From assembly GCF_003626975.1 (NCBI RefSeq), contig NZ_CP032616.1, forward strand, positions 1,116,001-1,180,000: a stretch of 64,000 nucleotides of DNA. The letters are read 5' to 3'. Positions 16,209 through 24,784 of this stretch are shown piece after piece; the first letter of the stretch is position 1; the number at the start of each line of letters is the position of its first letter. This stretch comes from Pseudomonas sp. DY-1. GTDB taxonomy: Bacteria; Pseudomonadota; Gammaproteobacteria; Pseudomonadales; Pseudomonadaceae. The position numbers were made by a program, and so were the translations under genes. The notes beneath the pieces were generated by a model. That model saw only the letters and a program-made list of their open reading frames with translations. It made no database searches and had not been told where the DNA came from.

Positions 16209-16985
16209 ATGTACAAGAGATTCCAAGACAAAGTCGCGGTAGTTACTGGCGCGGCGCAGGGCATCGGTCGTCGCGTTGTCGAGCGGCTGGTGGAAGAGGG
16301 CGCGCACGTCGTTGCCGTGGATCGCTCTGAACTGGTCTTCGAGCTGCAGGACGAACTGAGTGCCGCCGCCTCGATGCTGGCGCTCACCGCCGACCTGGAA
16401 CAGTTCACCGAGTGCCACCGTGTAGCTGCCGCCGCGGTGGAGCGCTTCGGCCGCCTGGACATCCTGATCAACAACGTGGGCGGGACCATCTGGGCCAAGC
16501 CCTACGAGCATTACCAGCAGCACGAGATCGAGGCCGAAGTGCGTCGCTCGCTGTTCCCCACGCTCTGGTGCTGTCACGCCGCGCTGCCTTACATGCTGGA
16601 GCAGGGCGCGGGCGCCATCGTCAACGTGTCCTCCATCGCCACCCGTGGGGTGAATCGCGTCCCCTACGGCGCCGCCAAGGGCGGAGTGAACGCCCTGACT
16701 GCCTGCCTCGCCTTCGAGAACGCCGAGCGCGGTATCCGCGTCAACGCCACCGCGCCGGGTGGTACCGAAGCGCCGCCGCGTCGCATCCCGCGCAACACGG
16801 CCCAGCAGAGCGAACAGGAGAAGGTCTGGTACCAGCAGATCGTCGACCAGACGATCGACAGCAGTCTGATGAAGCGCTACGGCACCATCGACGAACAGGC
16901 CGGCGCCATCCTCTTCCTGGCCTCCGACGACGCCTCCTACATCACCGGCGTGACCCTGCCGGTGGGCGGAGGTGACCTGGGATAA
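16209..16985 (+). CDS. benD: cis-Benzoate diol dehydrogenase
   Basis: A protein of 258 residues, a short-chain dehydrogenase. The NAD-binding motif TGAAQGIG is at 13-20; NNVGGTIW at 88-95 is typical of BenD/XylL, and the catalytic residues are Ser142, Tyr153 and Lys157. It oxidises and decarboxylates benzoate cis-diol to catechol with NAD+. It starts 158 bp after benC, behind a hairpin cluster, but in the same direction. No catechol dioxygenase gene lies in the window, so catechol must be handled elsewhere. Confidence 0.95.
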   Translation: MYKRFQDKVAVVTGAAQGIGRRVVERLVEEGAHVVAVDRSELVFELQDELSAAASMLALTADLEQFTECHRVAAAAVERFGRLDILINNVGGTIWAKPYEHYQQHEIEAEVRRSLFPTLWCCHAALPYMLEQGAGAIVNVSSIATRGVNRVPYGAAKGGVNALTACLAFENAERGIRVNATAPGGTEAPPRRIPRNTAQQSEQEKVWYQQIVDQTIDSSLMKRYGTIDEQAGAILFLASDDASYITGVTLPVGGGDLG

Positions 16986-16991
16986 CAGCCA

Positions 16992-17029
16992 GTGGGAGCG
17001 AATTCATTCGCGAATGAACTCGCTCCCAC
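16992..17029. repeat. REP-type hairpin
   Basis: GTGGGAGCGAATTCATTCGCG with its inverted copy ending GAACTCGCTCCCAC, 38 bp. It begins 6 bp after the benD stop and lies in the benD-benK gap. Confidence 0.8.
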
Positions 17030-17120
17030 AAGAGGTCTCCTGCAGAGCAATACCGGACAGGCACCGTCACGCGCCCGTCCCTGCGGTTTCTACACAACAA
17101 AAACAAAAGAGACAGATGCC

Positions 17121-18452
17121 ATGCGAAAACTCGACGTACACGAGATCATCGATAACGCGCGCTTCACGCCCTTCCACTGGATGGTGATGTGCTGGTGCGC
17201 ACTCCTGCTCATCTTCGACGGCTATGACCTGTTCATCTACGGCGTGGTACTGCCGGTACTGATGAAGGAGTGGGGCCTGACCCCGCTGGAAGCCGGCGCC
17301 CTGGGCAGCTACGCGCTGTTCGGGATGATGTTCGGCGCGCTGTTCTTCGGCCCTCTGGCTGACAGGATCGGCCGCAAGAAGGGCATCGCCATCTGCTTCG
17401 TGCTCTTCTCCGGTTTCACAGTCCTCAATGGCTTCACCAGCTCCCCGACCGAGTTCGGCATCTGCCGCTTCATGGCGGGCCTGGGTATCGGCGGGCTGAT
17501 GCCCAACGTGGTGGCGCTGATGAACGAGTATGCGCCGAAGAAACTGCGCAGCACCCTGGTCGCCATCATGTTCAGCGGCTATTCCCTGGGCGGCATGCTG
17601 TCCGCCGGCGTGGGCATCTACATGCTCCCGCGTTTCGGCTGGGAAGCCATGTTCTTCGCCGCCGCCGTTCCGCTGCTGATGCTGCCGCTGATCCTCTGGT
17701 ACCTGCCGGAATCGGTCGGCTTCCTGCTGCGCCAGGGCCGTGTCGAGCAGGCGCGCGCCATCCTCAAGCGCGTCAACCCGCAGCTCGAACTGCGTGATGA
17801 CGACCTCCTGGAACTCACCGAAGCGAAGAAACAAGGCGCTCCGGTGCTGGAGCTCTTCCGCGAAGGCCGTGCGCTGCGCACCCTGATGATCTGGGTAGCG
17901 TTCTTCTGCTGCCTGTTGATGGTCTACGCCCTGAGTTCCTGGCTGCCGAAGTTGATGGCCAACGCCGGCTACAGCCTGGGCTCCAGCCTGTCGTTCCTGC
18001 TCGCCCTGAACTTCGGCGGCATGTTCGGCGCCATTGCCGGCGGCTTCCTCGGTGACCGCTTCAACCTGCCGAAGGTGGTTGCCGCCTTCTTCATCGTCGC
18101 GGCCGTCTCCATCAGCCTGCTGGGCTTCAAGAGTCCGACTCCGGTGCTCTACCTGCTGATCGGGATCGCCGGTGCCACCACCATCGGCACGCAGATCCTG
18201 TTGTACGCCACCGCCGCGCAGTTTTACGGCCTGGCGATCCGTTCGACCGGTCTCGGTTGGGCCTCGGGTATCGGTCGCAACGGTGCCATCGTCGGCCCGC
18301 TGCTGGGCGGTGCGCTGCTGGGTATCAACCTGCCGCTGCAACTGAACTTCATGGCCTTCGCCATTCCCGGTGCCATTGCCGCCCTGGCCATGTGCTTCGT
18401 CCACCTGCAGCAAACCCGCGTTGCACCGCTGGCGACCGCTGCACAGGGCTGA
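17121..18452 (+). CDS. benK: Benzoate MFS transporter
   Basis: A protein of 443 residues with 12 membrane segments of the aromatic acid:H+ symporter family: DGYDLFIYGVVLPVL in TM1, GPLADRIGRKKG in loop 2-3, and WYLPESVGFLL after TM6. Its place between benD and benE identifies it as the benzoate importer. It resembles PcaK upstream but is a separate gene. The ATG at 17121 has a weak AGAGA ribosome site. Confidence 0.93.
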   Translation: MRKLDVHEIIDNARFTPFHWMVMCWCALLLIFDGYDLFIYGVVLPVLMKEWGLTPLEAGALGSYALFGMMFGALFFGPLADRIGRKKGIAICFVLFSGFTVLNGFTSSPTEFGICRFMAGLGIGGLMPNVVALMNEYAPKKLRSTLVAIMFSGYSLGGMLSAGVGIYMLPRFGWEAMFFAAAVPLLMLPLILWYLPESVGFLLRQGRVEQARAILKRVNPQLELRDDDLLELTEAKKQGAPVLELFREGRALRTLMIWVAFFCCLLMVYALSSWLPKLMANAGYSLGSSLSFLLALNFGGMFGAIAGGFLGDRFNLPKVVAAFFIVAAVSISLLGFKSPTPVLYLLIGIAGATTIGTQILLYATAAQFYGLAIRSTGLGWASGIGRNGAIVGPLLGGALLGINLPLQLNFMAFAIPGAIAALAMCFVHLQQTRVAPLATAAQG

Positions 18453-18489
18453 GTCCAACCACGCGTCGCACCACTGGCCAGGAGGCAGC

Positions 18490-19704
18490 ATGCGCACCTT
18501 GTTCAAGGAATGTTCATTGTCCGCTGTGGTGGCGGGTTTCATCGCCACCATGATTTCCTACGCCGGCCCCCTGGTCATCGTGTTCCAGGCGGCCGAGAGC
18601 GGCGGCATGCCGGCAGAGCTACTGTCTTCCTGGGTGTGGGCCATCTCCATCGGTAGCGGGGGGCTGGGAATCGTCCTCAGCCTGCGCTACCGGGTGCCGG
18701 TGATCATCGCCTGGTCGGCGCCGGGCTCGGCACTGCTGGTGTCGATGCTGCCGGGTATCAGCGCCGGCGAGGCGGTGGGGGCCTATGTGATGGCCAACGC
18801 CATCATCCTGCTGGTGGGCCTGTCAGGCGCCTTTGACCGCATCGTCGGCAAGCTGCCGGCGGCCATCTCGGCGGCGATGCTGGCGGGCATCCTGTTCAGC
18901 TTCGGCACCCGGTTGTTCACGTCACTCAAGGACGAGCCACTGATGGTGATGGCGATGTTCATCACCTATCTGCTGGTGCGGCGCCTGTCGCCGCGTTACG
19001 CGGTAATGGCCGTGCTGCTGGTGGGCTGCACCATCGCCGCTGGCAGTGGCCAGCTCAACACCTCGGCCTTGGTGATCGGCTTCGCCACCCCGGAATGGGT
19101 GACGCCGGCTTTCAGCTGGCACGGGTTGTTCAACATCGCGCTGCCGCTGGTAATGGTGGCCCTGACCGGGCAGTTCGTGCCTGGCGTGGCCGTGCTGCGC
19201 AATGCCGGTTACCCGACCCCGGCGAGCCCGATCATTTCCGCCAGCGGTCTGGGCAGTCTGTTGCTGGCGCCTTTCGGTTGCCACGGCCTGACCCTGGCGG
19301 CCATCACCGCGGCCATCTGCACTGGCCGCGAGGCCCATGAGGACCCAGCCCGGCGTTACGTCTCCGGCGTTGTGGGTGGGGTGTTCTACCTGTTGCTGGG
19401 GGTCTTCGGCGCAACCCTGGTATCGATCTTCACCGCGCTGCCCAAGGAGCTGATCGCCGCACTCGCGGGCCTGGCACTGTTCGGCGCCATCGCCGGTGCG
19501 CTGGCCGGGTCCATGGCTGTGCCCGAAGACCGCGAGTCCGCCCTGATCACCTTCCTGGTCACAGCGTCGGGGATGTCCTTCCTCGGTCTGTCGGCTGCGT
19601 TCTGGGGGCTGATCTTCGGCATCTTCGCCCACCTGCTGCTGACTGCCCGCCGCATACCCAAGGCTTCACCGGAACGGGAGGAGGTGCTCGAACCCAATCC
19701 CTGA
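18490..19704 (+). CDS. benE: Benzoate/H+ symporter BenE
   Basis: A protein of 404 residues with about 12 hydrophobic segments, beginning MRTLFKECSLSAVVAGFIATMISYAGPLVIVFQAA, the BenE signature. The conserved APFGCHGLTLAAITAAICTG lies near residues 260-280. BenE proteins are a separate secondary-transporter family for benzoate, so this locus encodes two unrelated inner-membrane benzoate importers. It has a strong AGGAGG ribosome site and lies 37 bp after benK. Confidence 0.94.
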   Translation: MRTLFKECSLSAVVAGFIATMISYAGPLVIVFQAAESGGMPAELLSSWVWAISIGSGGLGIVLSLRYRVPVIIAWSAPGSALLVSMLPGISAGEAVGAYVMANAIILLVGLSGAFDRIVGKLPAAISAAMLAGILFSFGTRLFTSLKDEPLMVMAMFITYLLVRRLSPRYAVMAVLLVGCTIAAGSGQLNTSALVIGFATPEWVTPAFSWHGLFNIALPLVMVALTGQFVPGVAVLRNAGYPTPASPIISASGLGSLLLAPFGCHGLTLAAITAAICTGREAHEDPARRYVSGVVGGVFYLLLGVFGATLVSIFTALPKELIAALAGLALFGAIAGALAGSMAVPEDRESALITFLVTASGMSFLGLSAAFWGLIFGIFAHLLLTARRIPKASPEREEVLEPNP

Positions 19705-19833
19705 CCTGACCCGGTGATGGAACGACTGCGGGAGCTGTCCGCAGCCATCGCCACACCTTCCCCGACTTGCGTGCATGGCCCCGAAAGAGGGTCGGCGGGG
19801 AAGTTTTGTCCCAATAAAAACAAGAGCGACGAA

Positions 19834-21093
19834 ATGACCAACACCACGAGCAAGCTTTCCGTAATGCTTTGCGCCGGCGTCAGCGCCGGCTTCGCCCAGG
19901 CCACCGAGTCCGGATTCATCGAGGACTCCACCGCGACCCTGCAGGCGCGCAACTACTACTTCAGCCGTGACTATTCCGACATCGTCGGCGCCAACAAGCA
20001 GTCCAAGGCCGAAGAATGGGCCCAGGGCTTCATCCTCAACTTCAAGTCCGGCTACACGCCTGGCCCGGTGGGTTTCGGCCTCGATGCCATCGGTACTCTC
20101 GGCATCAAGCTCGACAGCAGCCCTGACCGGGTCAATACCGGCCTGCTGCCGGTGAAGGAAGACGGCAGGGCAGCCGACGATTACAGCCGCCTGGGCGTGG
20201 CCGGCAAGATGCGTTTTTCGAAGACCGAGCTGAAAGTCGGCGAGTTGCAACCCAACCTGCCGGTGCTGGTGTTCAGCGATATCCGTCTGCTGCCGCCGAG
20301 CTACCAGGGCGCGAGCATCACCTCCAACGAAGTCGCCGGACTGACCCTGCAGGGCGGCCACCTCACCAGCACCAGCCTGCGCAACGAGGCGGGCGACGAC
20401 AAGATGCAGGCCATGCTCGGTCACGTGCCGCAGCGTCAGGCATCCAGCGACGCCTTCAACTACGCTGGCGCCGATTACGCCTTCAATTCCAATCGCACCA
20501 CGCTCAGCGCCTGGTATGCGCAGCTGGAAGATATCTACGACCAGCGCTTCTTCGGCCTCAAGCACAGCGAGCCGGTGGGCAACTGGGTGCTGGGCGCCAA
20601 CGTCGGCTACTTCGACTCCAGCGAAGACGGCAAGAAACTGATTGGCGACATCGACAACCAGGCCTTCTTCTCACTGCTGTCGGCCAAGCGTGGCGGCCAT
20701 ACCTTCTATGTCGGCTATCAGGCGATGTATGGCGACAGCTCATTCCCGCGCGTGTTCGCCAACGTCAGCCCGCTAGGTAACGAAGTGCCCACCTACGAGT
20801 TCGCCTTCGCCGACGAACGCTCCTGGCAGGCGCGCTATGACTATGACTTCGCTGCGCTCGGCATTCCCGGCCTGGTGGCCAGTACCCGCTACATCACCGG
20901 AGACAACGTGGATACCGGCCAGGGCTTCGAAGGCAAGGACCGGGAGCGCGACCTGGACATCAGCTACGCCTTCCAAAGCGGCGCCCTCAAGGGACTCGGC
21001 GTGCGTGTGCGCAACGTGATGGCGCGCTCCAACTACCGCACCGATATTGACGAGAACCGGCTGATCCTGTCCTACACCTGGACGCTGTTCTAA
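19834..21093 (+). CDS. benF: OprD-family outer-membrane porin for benzoate (BenF-like)
   Basis: A protein of 419 residues with a signal peptide ending near FAQA/TESGF and the OprD-family opening [23 protein letters not shown]. It has an aromatic C-terminal strand ending in Phe (ILSYTWTLF), as required for outer-membrane assembly. OprD porins form 18-strand channels for small carboxylates; its place after benE marks it as the benzoate channel BenF. It starts 129 bp after benE and probably belongs to the same BenR regulon. The exact substrate is inferred. Confidence 0.9.
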   Translation: MTNTTSKLSVMLCAGVSAGFAQATESGFIEDSTATLQARNYYFSRDYSDIVGANKQSKAEEWAQGFILNFKSGYTPGPVGFGLDAIGTLGIKLDSSPDRVNTGLLPVKEDGRAADDYSRLGVAGKMRFSKTELKVGELQPNLPVLVFSDIRLLPPSYQGASITSNEVAGLTLQGGHLTSTSLRNEAGDDKMQAMLGHVPQRQASSDAFNYAGADYAFNSNRTTLSAWYAQLEDIYDQRFFGLKHSEPVGNWVLGANVGYFDSSEDGKKLIGDIDNQAFFSLLSAKRGGHTFYVGYQAMYGDSSFPRVFANVSPLGNEVPTYEFAFADERSWQARYDYDFAALGIPGLVASTRYITGDNVDTGQGFEGKDRERDLDISYAFQSGALKGLGVRVRNVMARSNYRTDIDENRLILSYTWTLF

Positions 21094-21136
21094 GACCGAG
21101 CGCCGTGGCCTGTCATGGGCACGGCCTGCTTTACCC

Positions 21137-21235
21137 GTAGGGGCGATTTCAATCGCCAAGTGGACCGGAGGCCCACCACGTTCAGGCCAAGAGGCGGGTA
21201 GCTGTGCTGCCCTTGGCGAATGAATTCGCCCCTAC
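21137..21235. repeat. REP pair (BIME-like)
   Basis: GTAGGGGCGATTTCAATCGCC at the left and GGCGAATGAATTCGCCCCTAC at the right, separated by about 55 bp. It is the same class as at 10149 and marks the end of the ben region. Confidence 0.8.
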
Positions 21236-21274
21236 AGGATCTTGTATCCCGCGATATGGAAGGAGTTCCTTTCA

Positions 21275-22138
21275 ATGCCCCGCAAACCCCTCGCCGCACT
21301 GCTGCTTGGCAGTGGCGGCGTGCTCTCCCTGTTGGCCTTCCTGACGGCTAGCGGATGGCTGATGGCCGGTACTCTCGCCGCCCTCGTTGCCGCTGGCCTG
21401 CTGTATCACTTCCAGCCGCCGCTAGTGGTTGAAGTGCGCGTGGAGGTGCCGGTCGAGCGAGTCGCCCGAGTAGTCGCCGCTACCGAGCCGGAGCCGGTCC
21501 GCATCCCCTCGAATGCTCACCTGCAAGGTCCACTGGACGAGTTGCTCGATGCCATTCTCCATTGCGAGTCAGACATGCAGTACGCCAACGCCCTGGCTCG
21601 CGCCGCAGGCGAGAAGGTCCAGCTGGGCGCGGAAAGCATGCAGGCCACCGCCGGGGCTATCGGCGAGCTGGATGCCTACATGGCCCACATCGGCCAGGTG
21701 TTCAACGAGCTGGGCAGCCAGTCCATGCGCATCGGCGCCATCGTCGGCAGCATCCAGGACATCGCAAAGCAGACCAACCTGCTGGCGTTGAATGCCGCCA
21801 TCGAAGCAGCGCGGGCCGGCTCCCATGGTCGCGGCTTCGCCGTGGTGGCGGATGAAGTGCGCAACCTGTCGCTGAGCGCCAATGAGTCCAGTGGGCAGAT
21901 TCGCCTGATTGCCGAGGGCCTGCAAAAGGCGGCCGAGGAGGCGAGGGCGGGCATGGAGCATGTCAGCGGATCAACCCGCGCGGGACTGGAAAAGTCCGCC
22001 GCGGCCCTCCATGCAATGGGTGAGATGAGGGCCGGTGCGGCGGCACGGGTCGAGATCGTCGAACGGATCGTCCAGCGCCTCGCCGGGCAGCGAGGGCTGG
22101 CACAACGGATGGCGGGGTTGTTGGAACAGGGCGCCTGA
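21275..22138 (+). CDS. Minimal methyl-accepting chemotaxis-type protein lacking a sensor domain
   Basis: A protein of 287 residues. Two membrane segments (about residues 5-23 and 29-46) form a short hairpin with no periplasmic sensor and no HAMP domain. A linker rich in Val/Glu/Arg leads to a shortened signalling domain with the conserved tip [38 protein letters not shown] (about 165-203). Canonical receptors are 500 or more residues. The ATG at 21275 follows AAGGAG. It could sense through the membrane or a partner, or act as a scaffold; its place beside the benzoate porin suggests, but does not show, a link to benzoate taxis. Confidence 0.85.
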   Translation: MPRKPLAALLLGSGGVLSLLAFLTASGWLMAGTLAALVAAGLLYHFQPPLVVEVRVEVPVERVARVVAATEPEPVRIPSNAHLQGPLDELLDAILHCESDMQYANALARAAGEKVQLGAESMQATAGAIGELDAYMAHIGQVFNELGSQSMRIGAIVGSIQDIAKQTNLLALNAAIEAARAGSHGRGFAVVADEVRNLSLSANESSGQIRLIAEGLQKAAEEARAGMEHVSGSTRAGLEKSAAALHAMGEMRAGAAARVEIVERIVQRLAGQRGLAQRMAGLLEQGA

Positions 22139-22153
22139 GGACGCCCTGCGGCG

Positions 22154-23137
22154 TCAGGCGTTGACGTTAACCACCACCCGGCCGCGCACCTTGCCGGCCA
22201 GCAGGTCGTCTGCCACGGCGATGGCATCGCCCAGGCCGATCTCGCGGGTGATGGCGTCCAGCTGGGCGATATCCAGGTCCCGTGCCAGTCGGTCCCAGGC
22301 TTCGATGCGCTCGGCGCGTGGGCGGGTGACGCTATTGATGCCCAGCAGGCTCACGCCACGCAGGATGAACGGTGCCACGCTGGCGGGGAAATCCATGCCC
22401 TGGGCCAAGCCACAGGCGGCAACAGCACCGTCGGCACGGAGTCCGGCGCAGACGTTGGCGAGGGTATGGCTGCCCACCGAATCAATGGCGGCGACCCAGC
22501 GTTCCTTGGCCAGCGGGCGACCTGGTTCGCACAGCTCCGCGCGGTCGATGATTTCGGCAGCACCCAGGCCCTTCAGATAATCCACTTCACTGGTACGGCC
22601 GGTGGCCGCGACAACGCGGTAACCGAGGCGAGCAAGCAGTGCGATGGAAAAACTGCCCACGCCGCCGTTGGCGCCGGTGACCAACACATCACCCTGGCCG
22701 GGTTTCAGGCCGTGGCGCTCCAGTGCCAGCAGGCAGAGCATGGCGGTGTAGCCGGCAGTGCCGATGGCCATGGCCTGGCGCGGGGTGAAGGCGCTGGGCA
22801 GTGGGATCAGCCAGTCACCTTTCAGGCGGGCCTTCTGCGCCAGTCCGCCCCAATGGGTTTCGCCCACGCCCCAGCCATTGAGCACGACCGCGTCGCCCAC
22901 CTGGTAGTCCGGGTGGCTGCTGCTCTCTACCGTGCCGGCCAGGTCGATGCCCGGCACCATGGGGAACTGCCGTACCACCGGGCTCTTGCCGGTAATGGCC
23001 AACCCATCCTTGTAGTTCAGGGTGCTGTAGGCCACGCGAACCGTGACGTCGCCTTCCGGCAACTGCGCTTCATCCAGTTTGGTATTGCGGGCGCGGTAAC
23101 CGGCCTCGTCTTTCTCGATCAGGATTGCGTCGAACAT
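22154..23137 (-). CDS. acuI: Acrylyl-CoA reductase (AcuI/YhdH), MDR family
   Basis: A protein of 327 residues of the zinc-free quinone-oxidoreductase-like MDR family. It has the AcuI pattern [50 protein letters not shown], the NADPH-binding motif [18 protein letters not shown] and the late [12 protein letters not shown]. AcuI reduces toxic acryloyl-CoA to propionyl-CoA. It lies 63 bp downstream of acuR on the same strand, and both genes carry the same TAGAC-N5-GTCTA operator, so acrylate-type induction through AcuR is likely. Confidence 0.9.
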   Translation of the reverse strand: MFDAILIEKDEAGYRARNTKLDEAQLPEGDVTVRVAYSTLNYKDGLAITGKSPVVRQFPMVPGIDLAGTVESSSHPDYQVGDAVVLNGWGVGETHWGGLAQKARLKGDWLIPLPSAFTPRQAMAIGTAGYTAMLCLLALERHGLKPGQGDVLVTGANGGVGSFSIALLARLGYRVVAATGRTSEVDYLKGLGAAEIIDRAELCEPGRPLAKERWVAAIDSVGSHTLANVCAGLRADGAVAACGLAQGMDFPASVAPFILRGVSLLGINSVTRPRAERIEAWDRLARDLDIAQLDAITREIGLGDAIAVADDLLAGKVRGRVVVNVNA

Positions 23138-23152
23138 GCTTGCACCTCCAAT

Positions 23153-23167
23153 TAGACCACTCGTCTA
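23153..23167 (-). promoter_or_regulatory. Candidate AcuR operator upstream of acuI
   Basis: TAGAC-N5-GTCTA lies 16 bp upstream of the acuI ATG. The same half-sites and spacing recur upstream of acuR at 23847-23861. Confidence 0.65.
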
Positions 23168-23200
23168 TAAATAGCCCCGGAAAACCGCGCGCCCGTTGGG

Positions 23201-23833
23201 CTAGCGCGGCAGTCCGGCTAAAAAACCTTTGAAGAAAACATCCAGCGGAACGTTGTCCCGCGTCAGCCGGGCACGCAACACAGCACCTTCCCAGCCGATC
23301 CAGAAGAATGCCGCAAGCCCGTCGCAGTCCGCCTTCGCCGACAACTCACCAGCCGCACGGGCTTCGCGCAGGCATTGGGCCAGGCGGTCCTGCCAACTGC
23401 ACAGGATGGCCTCCAGTTCCAGGCGGAAACCCTCCGGCAGGATGGCCACTTCCTGGCCAAGGTTGCCCACCAGGCAACCTCGGCAGAACTGGTGGCGGAG
23501 CATGCCGGCCTTGGCATCTTCGACGAAGTTGTCGAGGCGTTGCAGCGGGGGCACGTCCTCTTGCAGCAGGTAGCGATCGAGCTTGTGGGCGAAGTAGCCG
23601 GCATAGCTCTGCAGCACCGCCTGCCCGAAGGCTTCCTTGCTGTCGAAGTAGTGATAGAACGAGCCCTTCGGCACACCCACGCGTTTGAGCACCGCGTCGA
23701 TACCAGTGGACATGAATCCCTGCTCGGTCAGGATCTCCATGCCGCAGCGAATCAGCGCGGCACGGGTATCGGCGAAGTCGCGGTCGACCTTGGGCGGCCG
23801 GCCGCGGCGGGGTTTGGGTGGAGTGTCGGTCAT
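23201..23833 (-). CDS. acuR: TetR-family repressor (AcuR-like)
   Basis: A protein of 210 residues. Arg/Pro-rich start (KPRRGRPPKVDRDFADTRAALIRCGMEILTEQGF), TetR helix-turn-helix (STGIDAVLKRVGVPKGSFYHYFDSKEAFG, about residues 42-70), and a ligand-binding C-terminus with MLRHQFCRGCLVGNLGQEVA. AcuR represses acuI and related genes and is released by acrylate. Gene pairing with acuI and the repeated TAGAC-N5-GTCTA palindromes support this identification. A ribosome site is weak but present before the ATG at 23833. Confidence 0.85.
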   Translation of the reverse strand: MTDTPPKPRRGRPPKVDRDFADTRAALIRCGMEILTEQGFMSTGIDAVLKRVGVPKGSFYHYFDSKEAFGQAVLQSYAGYFAHKLDRYLLQEDVPPLQRLDNFVEDAKAGMLRHQFCRGCLVGNLGQEVAILPEGFRLELEAILCSWQDRLAQCLREARAAGELSAKADCDGLAAFFWIGWEGAVLRARLTRDNVPLDVFFKGFLAGLPR

Positions 23834-23846
23834 GGGGAGGAGATTT

Positions 23847-23861
23847 TAGACTGATCGTCTA
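23847..23861 (-). promoter_or_regulatory. Candidate AcuR operator upstream of acuR
   Basis: TAGAC-N5-GTCTA lies 14 bp upstream of the acuR ATG. It is identical in half-site and spacing to the site before acuI, which suggests autorepression. Confidence 0.65.
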
Positions 23862-23920
23862 GAAGGTCAATCACTACGGATGTCTCACAGGGGCACCACA
23901 GGGGCATTGCCCCCGGAGCC

Positions 23921-24454
23921 TCAGAGCGGTCCGATTTCCACCTTGCCGTCGTGACGGTCGTTCATCCAGCGCAGTACCTGTTCGCCGAATTCGGGCGGAG
24001 CCTTGCGTGCGACGCGACGCACCAGGTCGAGCACGGTTTGCTGGGCGAGGGCTTCTTCCATGCGTTTCTGCGCCTGCTGCATCACGGCGTGGATGGAGCA
24101 GGGGTCGGCAACGGCCCAGTTCGGCGCCGGGCAGTCACTCCCGAAGATGGCGCAACGCTCGCGCACGCCCCGGCATTCGAAGATCTGCTTTTCGCCATCG
24201 ATGGCGCGGACGATATCCAGCACGCTGATCTGGTCGGCAGGCCGTGCCAGGCGGAAACCGCCGCGCACGCCTTCGGTTGCTGCCACCAGGCCCGCTCGCG
24301 CCAGGCGGGTGAATACCTTGGCCAGCAATTCCGGTGGTACGCCTTGCAATTCGGCCAGGGTGCGCACGCTGGCTTCGCGACCGTCGCCTTTTTCGTCCGC
24401 CAGGTAGAGGAGGCAATGGATGCCGTACTCCACGCCTGCACTGTACAAAGCCAT
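23921..24454 (-). CDS. Rrf2-family transcriptional regulator, probably cofactor-binding
   Basis: A protein of 177 residues. The Rrf2 winged helix covers residues 1-85 (YSAGVEYGIHCLLYLAD, VRTLAELQGVPPELLAKVFTRLARAGLVAATEGVRGGFRLAR). Cys94, Cys101 and Cys108 have spacing close to the Fe-S ligands of IscR and NsrR, and Cys119 is extra. It could bind an iron-sulfur cluster and sense oxygen, NO or redox state (inference). It is divergent from the NDH-2-like oxidoreductase, and matching 27-bp sites lie before both genes. It differs from IscR in lacking isc neighbours. Confidence 0.87.
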   Translation of the reverse strand: MALYSAGVEYGIHCLLYLADEKGDGREASVRTLAELQGVPPELLAKVFTRLARAGLVAATEGVRGGFRLARPADQISVLDIVRAIDGEKQIFECRGVRERCAIFGSDCPAPNWAVADPCSIHAVMQQAQKRMEEALAQQTVLDLVRRVARKAPPEFGEQVLRWMNDRHDGKVEIGPL

Positions 24455-24457
24455 GGG

Positions 24458-24484
24458 TAACTCCGACTAATTGTGTCGCCATTG
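24458..24484. promoter_or_regulatory. Candidate Rrf2 operator (own promoter)
   Basis: Begins TAACTCCGACTAAT, 4 bp upstream of the Rrf2 start codon. It matches the perfect palindrome at 24661-24687 at 19 of 27 positions, including the CGACTAAT and GTCG blocks, and suggests autoregulation. Confidence 0.55.
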
Positions 24485-24660
24485 TTGCGACTGTTCTCTA
24501 TTGCTCTTCCCGTGTTTCGAGCTTCCTTCAGGAAGCCTTCTATCACTTCATACGCCTTAATGCTAAAGGATTGAAGCCTTAACGCCCAGATTTGTCGCGG
24601 CGTGAAGCGAATGATGGCGACGAGCGGCACTCCCCGGCAAGAAAAAACGCTTGCCGAAAG

Positions 24661-24687
24661 TAACTACGACTAATACAGTCGTAGTTA
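24661..24687. promoter_or_regulatory. Perfect palindromic operator of the NDH-2-like gene
   Basis: Arms TAACTACGACT and AGTCGTAGTTA, 11 bp each, around AATAC, 98 bp before the ATG of the oxidoreductase gene. A 7-bp hairpin (CGGCAAG/CTTGCCG, 24635-24656) abuts it, and a CGGGCG/CGCCCG hairpin (24735-24750) lies in the likely leader. The rest of this 330-bp gap is AT-richer than the flanks and shows nothing else clear. Confidence 0.7.
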
Positions 24688-24784
24688 GCCGGTGTGGTTA
24701 GGGGCGATGACCTCACAGCCCGGCATGTAGATGTCGGGCGCATCCGCCCGGAATAACCTCGCTTTTCGCCTTGTGGAGAAAACT

